From NCBI GenBank assembly GCA_009778235.1, contig WRKE01000218.1, positions 1 through 7,159 on the forward strand: DNA of 7,159 nucleotides. Reading direction: 5' to 3'. The notes under the pieces are model-generated. The model searched no databases and was not told the DNA's origin. It worked only from the letters and a program-made list of their open reading frames with translations. This DNA comes from Pseudomonadota bacterium. GTDB taxonomy: Bacteria > Desulfobacterota > Desulfobulbia > Desulfobulbales > Desulfobulbaceae. The translations under genes were made by a program, and so were the position numbers. Position 1 is the stretch's first letter. Every line of letters starts with the position of its first letter. Below, piece after piece: positions 1 through 5,920 of this stretch.

Positions 1-122
1 TTCCAGACTTTCAATGTTCGCTCATCCTTGGGATTGATCTTCATACCGATGGCATTCACCGGTACGGTGTTTTTCTTTTGAATCTCAATCCAATTTTTCT
101 TAATGATTGGATCCAGTGCCAT
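1..122 (-). CDS. Unrecognised protein, N-terminal fragment (3' end outside window)
   Basis: A minus-strand frame starts with ATG at 122 and stays open to the left edge, giving 40 codons and two further bases. A strong AGGAGA lies 5 bases upstream. The visible residues begin MALDPIIKKNWIEIQKK and continue through NAIGMKINPKDE to TLKVW. They are rich in Lys, Asn and Ile, with no signal peptide or membrane segment, so the start of a chemoreceptor with an N-terminal membrane helix is unlikely. I do not recognise the family. It reads in the same direction as the operon but lies 335 bases after it and is AT-richer, so it is probably a separate transcription unit. Confidence 0.6.
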   Translation of the reverse strand, partial: MALDPIIKKNWIEIQKKNTVPVNAIGMKINPKDERTLKVW

Positions 123-127
123 GTCGT

Positions 128-133
128 TCTCCT
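128..133 (-). promoter_or_regulatory. Ribosome binding site of the left-edge gene
   Basis: AGGAGA on the minus strand ends 5 bases before the ATG at 122. It is the main evidence that this short open stretch is the start of a real gene. Confidence 0.65.
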
Positions 134-150
134 GTTGTCGTTGCGATGAT

Positions 151-166
151 GCTTGAGCTTAGCCAA
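151..166 (-). promoter_or_regulatory. Weak sigma-54-like promoter candidate for the left-edge gene
   Basis: On the minus strand TTGGC is followed by the GG-N10-GC spacing of sigma-54 promoters (GG at 164-163, GC at 152-151). This would put the transcript start near 139 and leave a 17-base leader with the AGGAGA site. Only the GG and GC pairs and TGGC fit; the TTGC half reads AAGC, so it may be chance. Confidence 0.2.
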
Positions 167-423
167 CATCTCACAACATAGTTGCAAATGCCTTCGTATT
201 CCCCACCTGCCCGCGTCAAGACCCGACCAAGGCAATCAATGGCTGACTGACCCAGTCCCTCGGTCAGCATGGATGCGGCTCCGGCACTTATCCCTGCCCA
301 ACCCACCGGCCGAACCTGATCTACATGCTCGGATGAATCAAGCGCTGACAATAAAGACCTGAGTGGCCAAACTGGGCCATCCAGGTATGAAAACTTTCCT
401 GGGCGATGGAATCCGGCGATCAA

Positions 424-488
424 AAATACCTTGCACCACCATGGCCGTCATGCCCCATCAGGTGGCTGCATAAATACCCTGCACCACC
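424..488 (-). repeat. 17-base direct repeat across the 3' end of the last CheW-like gene
   Basis: The copies at 472-488 and 424-440 differ at a single base (431 against 479) and start 48 bases apart, a multiple of three. On the minus strand each reads GGTGGTGCA-R-GGTATTT. The upstream copy encodes VVQGIY near the C-terminus of the CheW-like protein. The second copy, past the stop at 458-460, would encode VVQGIF in the same frame. Confidence 0.7.
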
Positions 489-967
489 GGCCCGAGATCG
501 AACAAGGTAACCGCATCGTCTTCATGCTGAAAACAGCCCCGCACCAGATTTGATTCGCTCAGCGCCAGCGGAGCTTTTAGTTGGGCAAACGACTCCTCCA
601 GATCCGTGCCGAGTATCGTGGCAATCCGGACCCTATCCTTGGCGGCCACCACCGCCTTCAAGGGCGCCCCGGTTTCCGGATCAGCCACGCCGGTGCGGAC
701 CACCACCAATTGCCGGTAGCGGACCCTCGGCGCCAATTGTTGCCTGCACAACAGATCGAGGTCGATGACCGGCAACAGACTGCCGTGGTACAACAAAACC
801 CCAGCGAGATAGCTGGGACTACCGGGTATTTGTGACACGAACCGGGGCGCGAGGATCTCGACCACTTGACTTTGGGTGAACAGGCAAACGAAATTCTTAA
901 GCCCATCTTTGACCGACAAAGGGAGGAGGAAACTGCGGAGCCCGGTCCGCTGCTGTTCGTTTTTCAT
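458..967 (-). CDS. Divergent CheW-like protein 2
   Basis: This 169-residue protein has a CheW outline: FVCLFTQSQVVEILAP (26-41) with IPGSPSYLAGVLLYHGSLLPVIDLDLL (47-73) is the middle CheW block, and AVTLFDLGPVVQGIY (152-166) is the closing segment. The block keeps PVIDL, but the expected RG before it reads HG (His61), and the earlier IRG/IKG position reads LAG. I chose the ATG at 967, with AGGTGA 5 bases upstream and only 5 bases after the previous stop. An ATG at 997 adds ten residues and would overlap the previous gene by 25 bases; its GGTGGA lies 12 bases off, so it is less likely. It is the last gene of the operon before a 335-base gap. An accessory or scaffold adaptor of the ChpC kind is the best guess. 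Confidence 0.82.
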   Translation of the reverse strand: MKNEQQRTGLRSFLLPLSVKDGLKNFVCLFTQSQVVEILAPRFVSQIPGSPSYLAGVLLYHGSLLPVIDLDLLCRQQLAPRVRYRQLVVVRTGVADPETGAPLKAVVAAKDRVRIATILGTDLEESFAQLKAPLALSESNLVRGCFQHEDDAVTLFDLGPVVQGIYAAT

Positions 968-972
968 GCCCC

Positions 973-978
973 TCACCT
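973..978 (-). promoter_or_regulatory. Ribosome binding site for CheW-like protein 2
   Basis: AGGTGA on the minus strand lies 5 bases before the ATG at 967 and contains the stop codon of the preceding gene, a layout typical of coupled translation. A second purine run, AGGAG at 982-986, is 14 bases away. Confidence 0.55.
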
Positions 979-1437
979 TTTCTCCTCTGTCCGGCATTCG
1001 ACTTGCCGATCCACCGTTGTTTCCAGCACCGCTTGCAAATCGAGCAACAAAATCAGATCAAGGCCGTTGACGAGCACGCCAGGAACGAGCATCCGCGACG
1101 GTCCGGTAAAGGCAGGCGGCAGCGGCCTTGCCGCAGCGACATCCGCGGTGACGATCCTGCCCTTGCCAGTCATGGCCAGGGCCATGAGCTCTTCATCCGC
1201 GGCCACGATCAAATAATGGCCTCCCTGCCGGGCAGGCGCTTGCCCGCCAGGTCCGGTCACCAAGGACTGCACGTCACAAATCATCGCCCGATTGCCATAG
1301 GGCAGGGGCAGATACCGCCGGCCCCCTTCCTCGATCGGCTTGAAAAAGCCGCTGTTGCACGAGCTGACGCCAATCACGCGCTCCTTGTCGACCGCGAACA
1401 GTTGTCGGTCTATCTGGGCTAGATACAAGGCCTTCAT
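973..1437 (-). CDS. Divergent CheW-like protein 1
   Basis: This 154-residue protein has the outline of a CheW fold. YLAQIDRQLFAVDKERVIGV (5-24) is the first strand pair. YLPLPYGNRAMICDVQSLV (42-60) stands where a CheW normally has its RG-x-x-x-PVxDL motif. HYLIVAADEELMALAM (74-89) followed by MLVPGVLVNGLDLILLLDLQAVL (116-138) forms the last subdomain and closing helix. The receptor-binding RG motif of the middle part is gone. Its ATG overlaps the kinase stop (ATGA), and GGAGG lies 8 bases upstream inside the kinase gene, so translation is probably coupled and the amounts of the two proteins linked. Its position after the kinase recalls chpC of Pseudomonas, also CheW-like. A likely role is binding the kinase or another CheW rather than a receptor (inference). 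Confidence 0.82.
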   Translation of the reverse strand: MKALYLAQIDRQLFAVDKERVIGVSSCNSGFFKPIEEGGRRYLPLPYGNRAMICDVQSLVTGPGGQAPARQGGHYLIVAADEELMALAMTGKGRIVTADVAAARPLPPAFTGPSRMLVPGVLVNGLDLILLLDLQAVLETTVDRQVECRTEEKR

Positions 1438-4400
1438 CGCACCGTCCTCCGCCCGGTCTCGGTCTCCGGGATGTTGTTCAGGCCTGTCAGCCTGCGTACG
1501 GTTTCGACCAACTCCTCATCCTTGCACGGCTTGTTCAAAAAAGCCCGGGCGCCCAATTGCATGGCCCTTTCCTGATGTTTGGTGGATGTCCGTGAGGTGA
1601 GCATCACCACCGGGATATCCTTGCCACCGGGGATATTGGGCAGTTTCGCCAAAAATTCGAAGCCGTTCATCCGCGGCATTTCGACATCCAGGACAATGCA
1701 ATCAGGCCGGACCGCCATCATCTCCAATTGCTCCACCGCATCCAATCCGTCCTTGGCCTCGGCCGGAGCCCAGCCGTGGGCGCTCACCAACCGGCTCATG
1801 ACGCGGCGGATGGAGATGGAATCATCGACAATCATCACCGTGAAGGCATGGGGGATTTCCAGCTTGAGGGGGGCTGCGTCTCTGCGCTGCGGGCGGGATG
1901 CGGCATGGGCCAGATCGGGGATATCCAATACCGGTACTATGCTGCCATCCCCCATGACCGCGGCCCCGGATACGCCAGCCACCGAGCGCAGGTGGGTGCC
2001 AAGTCCCTTGATGACGATTTCTTTCTGGCCGATGATCTGGGGAATGGAAAGGGCGATGGTCCGGCCGCCAGCCAACATATTGAGCACCAGCGAGTGGTCC
2101 TCGTCCTGCTCAGGCCTGGCCGCGCCGAGCAAAGCTGTCAGTGAATACCAGGGGACGGTCTCGTCGGCGATGCGGCAGCTCCTTTCCGCCAGGGAAATGC
2201 TCCCTTGTCCCAGACGATGGATATCTTTGATGTCGTTTAAGGCAATACCATAGGTCACCTCGCCGACCTTGACCAGCAGAGCCCGGGCAACCCCTAAGGT
2301 GGGAGGCACACGCAGGATAAAGGTCGTTCCCGCACCGGTTTGGGTCTCCACAGCGACCGATCCCTGCAGCTCCTTGAGATTGGCCCGGACCACATCCATG
2401 CCTATCCCGCGGCCCGAGATCTCGCTGATGGTCTTGGTGCTGAACCCTGGATAAAAAATAAGCTCGGTGAGTTGTTCCTCATCCATTTGGTCAACGCTAT
2501 CTCCCAATCCGAACCGGCGTCCCTTCTCCCGGATGGCGGTGAAATCCAATCCACGCCCGTCGTCGCTGAAGCGGATGACGAGGTTATTGCCCTCCCTCCG
2601 GCCGGATAGGGTGATGGTGGCCATCTCCGGCTTGCCAATGGCCTGCCGCTCTGAAGGCGACTCGATCCCGTGATGGATGGCATTGCGTGCCAGGTGCATG
2701 AGCGGGTCAGCCAATTTCTCCCAGACCATACGGTCGAGCTCAACCCGTTCGCCCTCGACCACCAGGCGAACCTGTTTACCCAACCGGGATGCCACGTCAC
2801 GCATGGTGCGGCTCAGCCGCAACGTCAGGGTCGACATCGGACTCAAACGGATCCGCATCGTCTGGACCTGCAACTCGCGAATCACCCGGTACTGGCGGCT
2901 GATATCACCACCGATACCTCGGTAGACGCCATCTAGGTTGGTGTGAATGGCGGCAACGTCGATCGCCGACTCGTTAAGGGAACGGATGATCAGGTTCAAC
3001 TGGGTGTATCGATCCAGTTCCAAGGCATCGAATTCGGAAAAGCTCTGACTGGCCTTGAGACCGGCCACTGCCTTGTCGATCTGGACAAAATGGCGGGACA
3101 ATCGATCCAGGGCCTTGACCTCGAACTTGGTTTCCAATTCCAGGGCAATGTCTTTCAGCCTCTGGGAAGTCAATTCCATCTCGCCCAGCGCTTTATTGAA
3201 CAAGCCCATGTTCCGGTCAAAACCGCTGATTCCCACCAACAGCTCATTGGCCAGGTTCATCAGGAGATCGAGCTGGCCCTGATTGATACGGACGGTCCGG
3301 CCCACTTCGGATGCTGCCGCTTGCACAATCGTGGCCGGATCAGGCTCCTGATCGGCGCTACTGGCCAAGAAGGACGCATCTGTGGCGGCCAAGACCTCGG
3401 GCGGTTCCTCCTCGGCCAAGGGCTCATCGGGTTTTTCTTCCCGGGAAATCGCCAGCAGACGCTTGAGCAGATCAGCCTGCCTGTCCCGAGTGACCGATTG
3501 GGGTGATTCCACCAACAGGGCCAGGCAATCCATGGCACGGATCATGGTCTCCACCATTTGCGGGTCAAGATGGCTGGGACCCGCATAGAGCCAGTCCAGA
3601 AAATCTTCGACTCCATGGGCATAAGCTGAGATGTCGCCCAAGCCGATGACCGCCGACGCGCCCTTAATGGTATGCACCGCCCTTCTGATCTTGCGGACCT
3701 CTTCCTTCTGCCCGGCATCAAGGATGACCCGCTTGTCGATTTCGACGGCCAACAACTGCATCGAGGCATTTAACTGCTGGAGATGCTCTTCCGCCTCTTC
3801 CAAAAAACCCTCGTGCAGGAGCTGTTTTTCCTCGTCACTGAAAAGCGAGTCCGACATTGACCCGGCGCCTGCCGGGGCGCCCGCGGGACTTTCAGAGGAC
3901 TCGAGGGCATCGAGCACCGCCTCGCTCAGCGCATCCATCTCCTCGTGGTCCTTGTTTGGCGCCGCAAGCGGCGCCCCTGTCGTCATGCAGGCCAGCAGAT
4001 CGACCAACACCGCCTGCGCCTGCTGCTCATCGAAAAGGGCCGGGGTGAGGATCAAGGTCGCCAGCAGATCCAAGGCCTCGGCCAGAAGCGGTACCATCCG
4101 TTGTTCCATGCTGGCTGCGGTCTCGCACAGCCAGTCAAGCACATCCTCCACCAGGTGGGCATAGGCTGCCAGATCGGTCAGGTCGATGACGCTGGCCGCA
4201 CCTTTGATGTTATGCACCGAGTGCCGGATCTGATGCACAGTCTCCCGCAGATCACCTCTGATCGGCATGGTGGAGGTGACCTGTCTTGCCAGAACCTGGA
4301 CCGCGGCACGCAAGACTTGCAGGTGTTCCTCGCTCTCGGCCTGAAATTCGGCCATCAGTTCGTCATTGGGCTCAAAACCTGCAAATCCGGCCAAGGCAAG

Positions 4401-4814
4401 GGGCTGTTCAACCATCGTCTCGGCACTGACGCCCTGATCCAAGTCCTCCTCGCCAGCAGGCTCAGTCAACTGGGCCCCGTTCTTCGCAACCCCCTGCTTG
4501 AGGCCTTGACAGCAGCTCTCGATCCGTGCCACGATTGCCTCCATGGTGTTCAGAGCCTCTGCGGCCAGCTCCTGCCGACCCTCCAAGACCTGTTCCATGG
4601 TCTCCTCCATACGGCCGGCAATCTTGCTGAGGTCGTCGATGCCAACCATGGCGGATGCGCCCCGGATAATGTGCGCCAGCCGGTGCAACTCTTCTTGGGC
4701 GGCCGGCTGGTGCGGATCCACCCGCAACTCCCCGATGGCGGTTCGCATGGTCGGGATATAGGTCTGCACCTCCTCGACGTATCCCGCCAGAAAATCGTTC
4801 CTGTACTGAGTCAT
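1434..4814 (-). CDS. chpA: CheA/ChpA-like hybrid histidine kinase with three HPt domains and C-terminal receiver
   Basis: This 1126-residue cytoplasmic kinase has three HPt domains: His48 (AHIIRGA), His201 (VHNIKGAA) and His381 (VHTIKGAS). Acidic, Ala/Pro-rich linkers separate them and run to about residue 500. A CheA-type dimerisation region begins near 508 (INQGQLDLLMNLANELL). The ATPase core has an N box HLARNAIHHGIE (707-718), G1 DDGRG (751-755), an F box near YPGFSTK (788-794) and G2 GRGIGMD (801-807). A CheW domain spans about 840-975. The receiver (990-1112) has Asp997/998, phospho-acceptor Asp1043 (VLDVEMPRMNGFEF), Thr1073 and Lys1095; its VMIVDDSISIRRVM and TSRTSTKHQERA resemble ChpA/PilL. 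I see no CheY-binding P2 domain. All catalytic motifs look intact. A GTG start at 4850 is possible, but the ATG at 4814 has GGGAG 7 bases upstream. It presumably phosphorylates both the PilH-like and PilG-like receivers (inference). Pseudomonas ChpA is more than twice as long, with many more HPt/phosphotransfer domains. The gene ends in an ATGA overlap with the next gene. Confidence 0.93.
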   Translation of the reverse strand: MTQYRNDFLAGYVEEVQTYIPTMRTAIGELRVDPHQPAAQEELHRLAHIIRGASAMVGIDDLSKIAGRMEETMEQVLEGRQELAAEALNTMEAIVARIESCCQGLKQGVAKNGAQLTEPAGEEDLDQGVSAETMVEQPLALAGFAGFEPNDELMAEFQAESEEHLQVLRAAVQVLARQVTSTMPIRGDLRETVHQIRHSVHNIKGAASVIDLTDLAAYAHLVEDVLDWLCETAASMEQRMVPLLAEALDLLATLILTPALFDEQQAQAVLVDLLACMTTGAPLAAPNKDHEEMDALSEAVLDALESSESPAGAPAGAGSMSDSLFSDEEKQLLHEGFLEEAEEHLQQLNASMQLLAVEIDKRVILDAGQKEEVRKIRRAVHTIKGASAVIGLGDISAYAHGVEDFLDWLYAGPSHLDPQMVETMIRAMDCLALLVESPQSVTRDRQADLLKRLLAISREEKPDEPLAEEEPPEVLAATDASFLASSADQEPDPATIVQAAASEVGRTVRINQGQLDLLMNLANELLVGISGFDRNMGLFNKALGEMELTSQRLKDIALELETKFEVKALDRLSRHFVQIDKAVAGLKASQSFSEFDALELDRYTQLNLIIRSLNESAIDVAAIHTNLDGVYRGIGGDISRQYRVIRELQVQTMRIRLSPMSTLTLRLSRTMRDVASRLGKQVRLVVEGERVELDRMVWEKLADPLMHLARNAIHHGIESPSERQAIGKPEMATITLSGRREGNNLVIRFSDDGRGLDFTAIREKGRRFGLGDSVDQMDEEQLTELIFYPGFSTKTISEISGRGIGMDVVRANLKELQGSVAVETQTGAGTTFILRVPPTLGVARALLVKVGEVTYGIALNDIKDIHRLGQGSISLAERSCRIADETVPWYSLTALLGAARPEQDEDHSLVLNMLAGGRTIALSIPQIIGQKEIVIKGLGTHLRSVAGVSGAAVMGDGSIVPVLDIPDLAHAASRPQRRDAAPLKLEIPHAFTVMIVDDSISIRRVMSRLVSAHGWAPAEAKDGLDAVEQLEMMAVRPDCIVLDVEMPRMNGFEFLAKLPNIPGGKDIPVVMLTSRTSTKHQERAMQLGARAFLNKPCKDEELVETVRRLTGLNNIPETETGRRTVR
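3480..4373 (-). repeat. Duplicated HPt modules (HPt2 and HPt3) inside the CheA/ChpA-like gene
   Basis: Two protein-level repeats lie at about 4373-4020 (kinase residues 148-265) and 3842-3480 (residues 325-445). Both begin with an acidic helix containing EEHLQ, then carry IR-x-x-V-H-x-IKGA, a shared AYAH-x-VED-x-LDWL stretch and a closing helix with LAxLI or LALLV. They resemble each other much more than either resembles the first HPt domain (near residues 1-105), which points to an internal duplication. Confidence 0.75.
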
Positions 4815-4821
4815 TCCCTTG

Positions 4822-4826
4822 CTCCC
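4822..4826 (-). promoter_or_regulatory. Ribosome binding site deciding the start of the CheA/ChpA-like gene
   Basis: GGGAG on the minus strand lies 7 bases before the ATG at 4814. The alternative GTG at 4850 is only 8 bases past the stop of the preceding gene and has no comparable site. Confidence 0.65.
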
Positions 4827-4857
4827 GGTGCAACGGTTTGCGTCCGGCACGCCATGA

Positions 4858-5457
4858 TTATTGCCATGTCACAATCAGCGACGATGAACCCATCTTGTCG
4901 TCATCCAAGATATAGACCTTGCGTTTATCCACCAGGTACACCCCTTTGAAAAGCGATGACAACCTTAAGAGATGTTCGCCATATTCAGTGGAAAAGGGCT
5001 GCAGCGGGCTCTGCTGTTCATCGACGTTGACGACCCCGGTGATTCTGTCGGCCATCAGACAGAATCTGAGATCCTTGTTGGCAAAAAGGATATAGGATGG
5101 CCGCAGAAGGTGGCTGGCCTCCCTGATGCCGAAGAGTAGACTGCAATCAACCACCGACATGATTTCCCCCCGGATCTGCACAATCCCTCTGATCCAGGGT
5201 GGAATATTCGGCAGAGGGGTCACCGGCGGCAGGTAGCCGATTTCATGAACAGAATCAATGGGAAGGGCCATTTCGTCCTGCCCCAGCAAGAAGGTGATGC
5301 AGGGCTTCTTTTTCCTGATGTTGCGCGCTGCTCTTTCCTTGAGCAGTCTTGAGTCCAGCATAACTTCCTGGGCGGTCTCGAGATCAATGGCGGCAAGTAG
5401 CGTGTGCAGGGAGTTTTGTTGTTCTCCGGTATCCGGGTTGGGGAACAAGTCGGCCAT
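4858..5457 (-). CDS. cheW: CheW/PilI-like coupling protein
   Basis: This CheW-type adaptor of 199 residues links chemoreceptors to the CheA-like kinase. Residues 1-50 form an N-terminal extension that ends in a basic helix (LLKERAARNIRKKK). The CheW fold follows: CITFLLGQDEMALPIDSVHEIG (53-74), then PWIRGIVQIRGEIMSVVD (87-104), and a last subdomain ending near VYILDDDK (181-188). Arg96 aligns by eye with Arg62 of E. coli CheW, a residue important for receptor binding. The usual PVVDL is changed to SVVDC. A longer frame starts at 5550 but would overlap the end of the pilH-like gene and lacks a comparable ribosome site; I chose the ATG at 5457, which has GGAGG 9 bases upstream. It sits where pilI/pixI sits in related operons. 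Of the three CheW-type proteins here it is the most canonical and the best candidate for binding a receptor. Confidence 0.9.
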   Translation of the reverse strand: MADLFPNPDTGEQQNSLHTLLAAIDLETAQEVMLDSRLLKERAARNIRKKKPCITFLLGQDEMALPIDSVHEIGYLPPVTPLPNIPPWIRGIVQIRGEIMSVVDCSLLFGIREASHLLRPSYILFANKDLRFCLMADRITGVVNVDEQQSPLQPFSTEYGEHLLRLSSLFKGVYLVDKRKVYILDDDKMGSSSLIVTWQ

Positions 5458-5466
5458 TGGGGGCTG

Positions 5467-5471
5467 CCTCC
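5467..5471 (-). promoter_or_regulatory. Ribosome binding site deciding the start of the CheW/PilI-like gene
   Basis: GGAGG on the minus strand lies 9 bases before the ATG at 5457. It supports this start over the upstream in-frame ATG at 5550, which would overlap the preceding gene. Confidence 0.7.
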
Positions 5472-5506
5472 AACGATGGGTCTTGTGAAAACGGTCTAAG
5501 AACTGC

Positions 5507-5869
5507 TCAAGCGAGCAATTTGATCGCGCTGGCAAACAACTCGGCGCCATCGAACGGTTTGGTCATATACAGGTCGGCTCCCTGTTTCAAACCCCAGAAC
5601 TCGTCACTTTTCTGGTTCTTCGAGCTCAGGAGGATCACCGGCAGATCCCGCCGCATGGCCTTGATTTTTCTACAGGCCTGGAAACCATTCTGTTTGGGCA
5701 TGATCACATCCAACACCACCAGATCAGGCTGTTCGCTCTCCACCATCGCCACCGCTTCCTCTCCATCCACGGCAGTGATCACCAGAAATCCGTTCTCTTC
5801 AAACGGTGCTTTCATCATGTCCAACTGAGTGGGGCTGTCATCAACAACCAAAACTTTCCTTTTGGCCAT
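5507..5869 (-). CDS. pilH: PilH-like single-domain response regulator
   Basis: This is a 120-residue protein made only of a receiver domain. Asp10/Asp11 form the metal-binding acidic pair, Asp54 in VVLDVIMPKQNGF is the phospho-acceptor, Ser82/Ser83 stand at the Thr/Ser switch position and Lys104 lies in MTKPFD. The stretch NGFQACRKI and the pattern K-x-Q-x-x-D-x-x-W-G-x-x-Q-G-A before the lysine match PilH of Pil-Chp systems rather than CheY of flagellar systems. It begins 51 bases after the PilG-like gene and is preceded by AGGGAGA with a 6-base gap to the ATG. In Pil-Chp systems PilG and PilH are a pair of competing phosphate acceptors of ChpA, and PilH often serves as phosphate sink or as the opposing output. 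The same division of labour is likely here, but the sequence alone cannot show which role it takes. Confidence 0.9.
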   Translation of the reverse strand: MAKRKVLVVDDSPTQLDMMKAPFEENGFLVITAVDGEEAVAMVESEQPDLVVLDVIMPKQNGFQACRKIKAMRRDLPVILLSSKNQKSDEFWGLKQGADLYMTKPFDGAELFASAIKLLA

Positions 5870-5920
5870 GGTTCATCTCCCTATGGTTTCATTTCCCTCG
5901 GCAAGCGGTAGGGGGTACGA

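Larger units (their letters stand above)
123..457. other. 335-base intergenic region without a convincing gene
   Basis: This gap separates the last CheW-like gene from the gene leaving at the left edge. A minus-strand frame from a TTG at 423 down to 100 is open, but it has a weak ribosome site, runs across the start of the next gene and does not read like a folded protein. Two small inverted repeats are present: CTGACC/GGTCAG (247-252 with 262-267) and TGGCC/GGCCA (364-368 with 375-379). Neither is followed on the minus strand by a clear T-run, so no confident rho-independent terminator is visible. I recognise no riboswitch or RNA gene. It probably carries the promoter of the left-hand gene. 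Confidence 0.6.

Noticed and set aside
214..219. TTGACG on the minus strand as a sigma-70 -35 box
   Set aside because: At 16 to 18 bases spacing there is no acceptable -10 box; TACGAA occurs only at 15 bases and is a poor match.
247..267. Inverted repeat CTGACC/GGTCAG as a transcription terminator
   Set aside because: The stem is only 6 bases with a 9-base loop and no T-run follows on either strand.
100..423. Minus-strand frame of 107 codons in the intergenic gap
   Set aside because: It starts with TTG and a weak ribosome site, overlaps the well-supported start of the left-edge gene and has no protein-like pattern.
1579..2253. Plus-strand open frame of 224 codons
   Set aside because: It is antisense to the receiver and CheW domains of the kinase, rich in Ser, Arg and Pro without fold-like pattern; a shadow frame.
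2943..3506. Plus-strand open frame of 187 codons
   Set aside because: It is antisense to the dimerisation region of the kinase; no motif or convincing independent gene signal.
3945..4949. Long plus-strand open frame of 334 codons opposite the kinase gene
   Set aside because: It lies antisense to clear HPt-domain coding sequence, has a composition typical of shadow frames in GC-rich genes (many His, Gln, Leu, Gly) and no recognisable domain.
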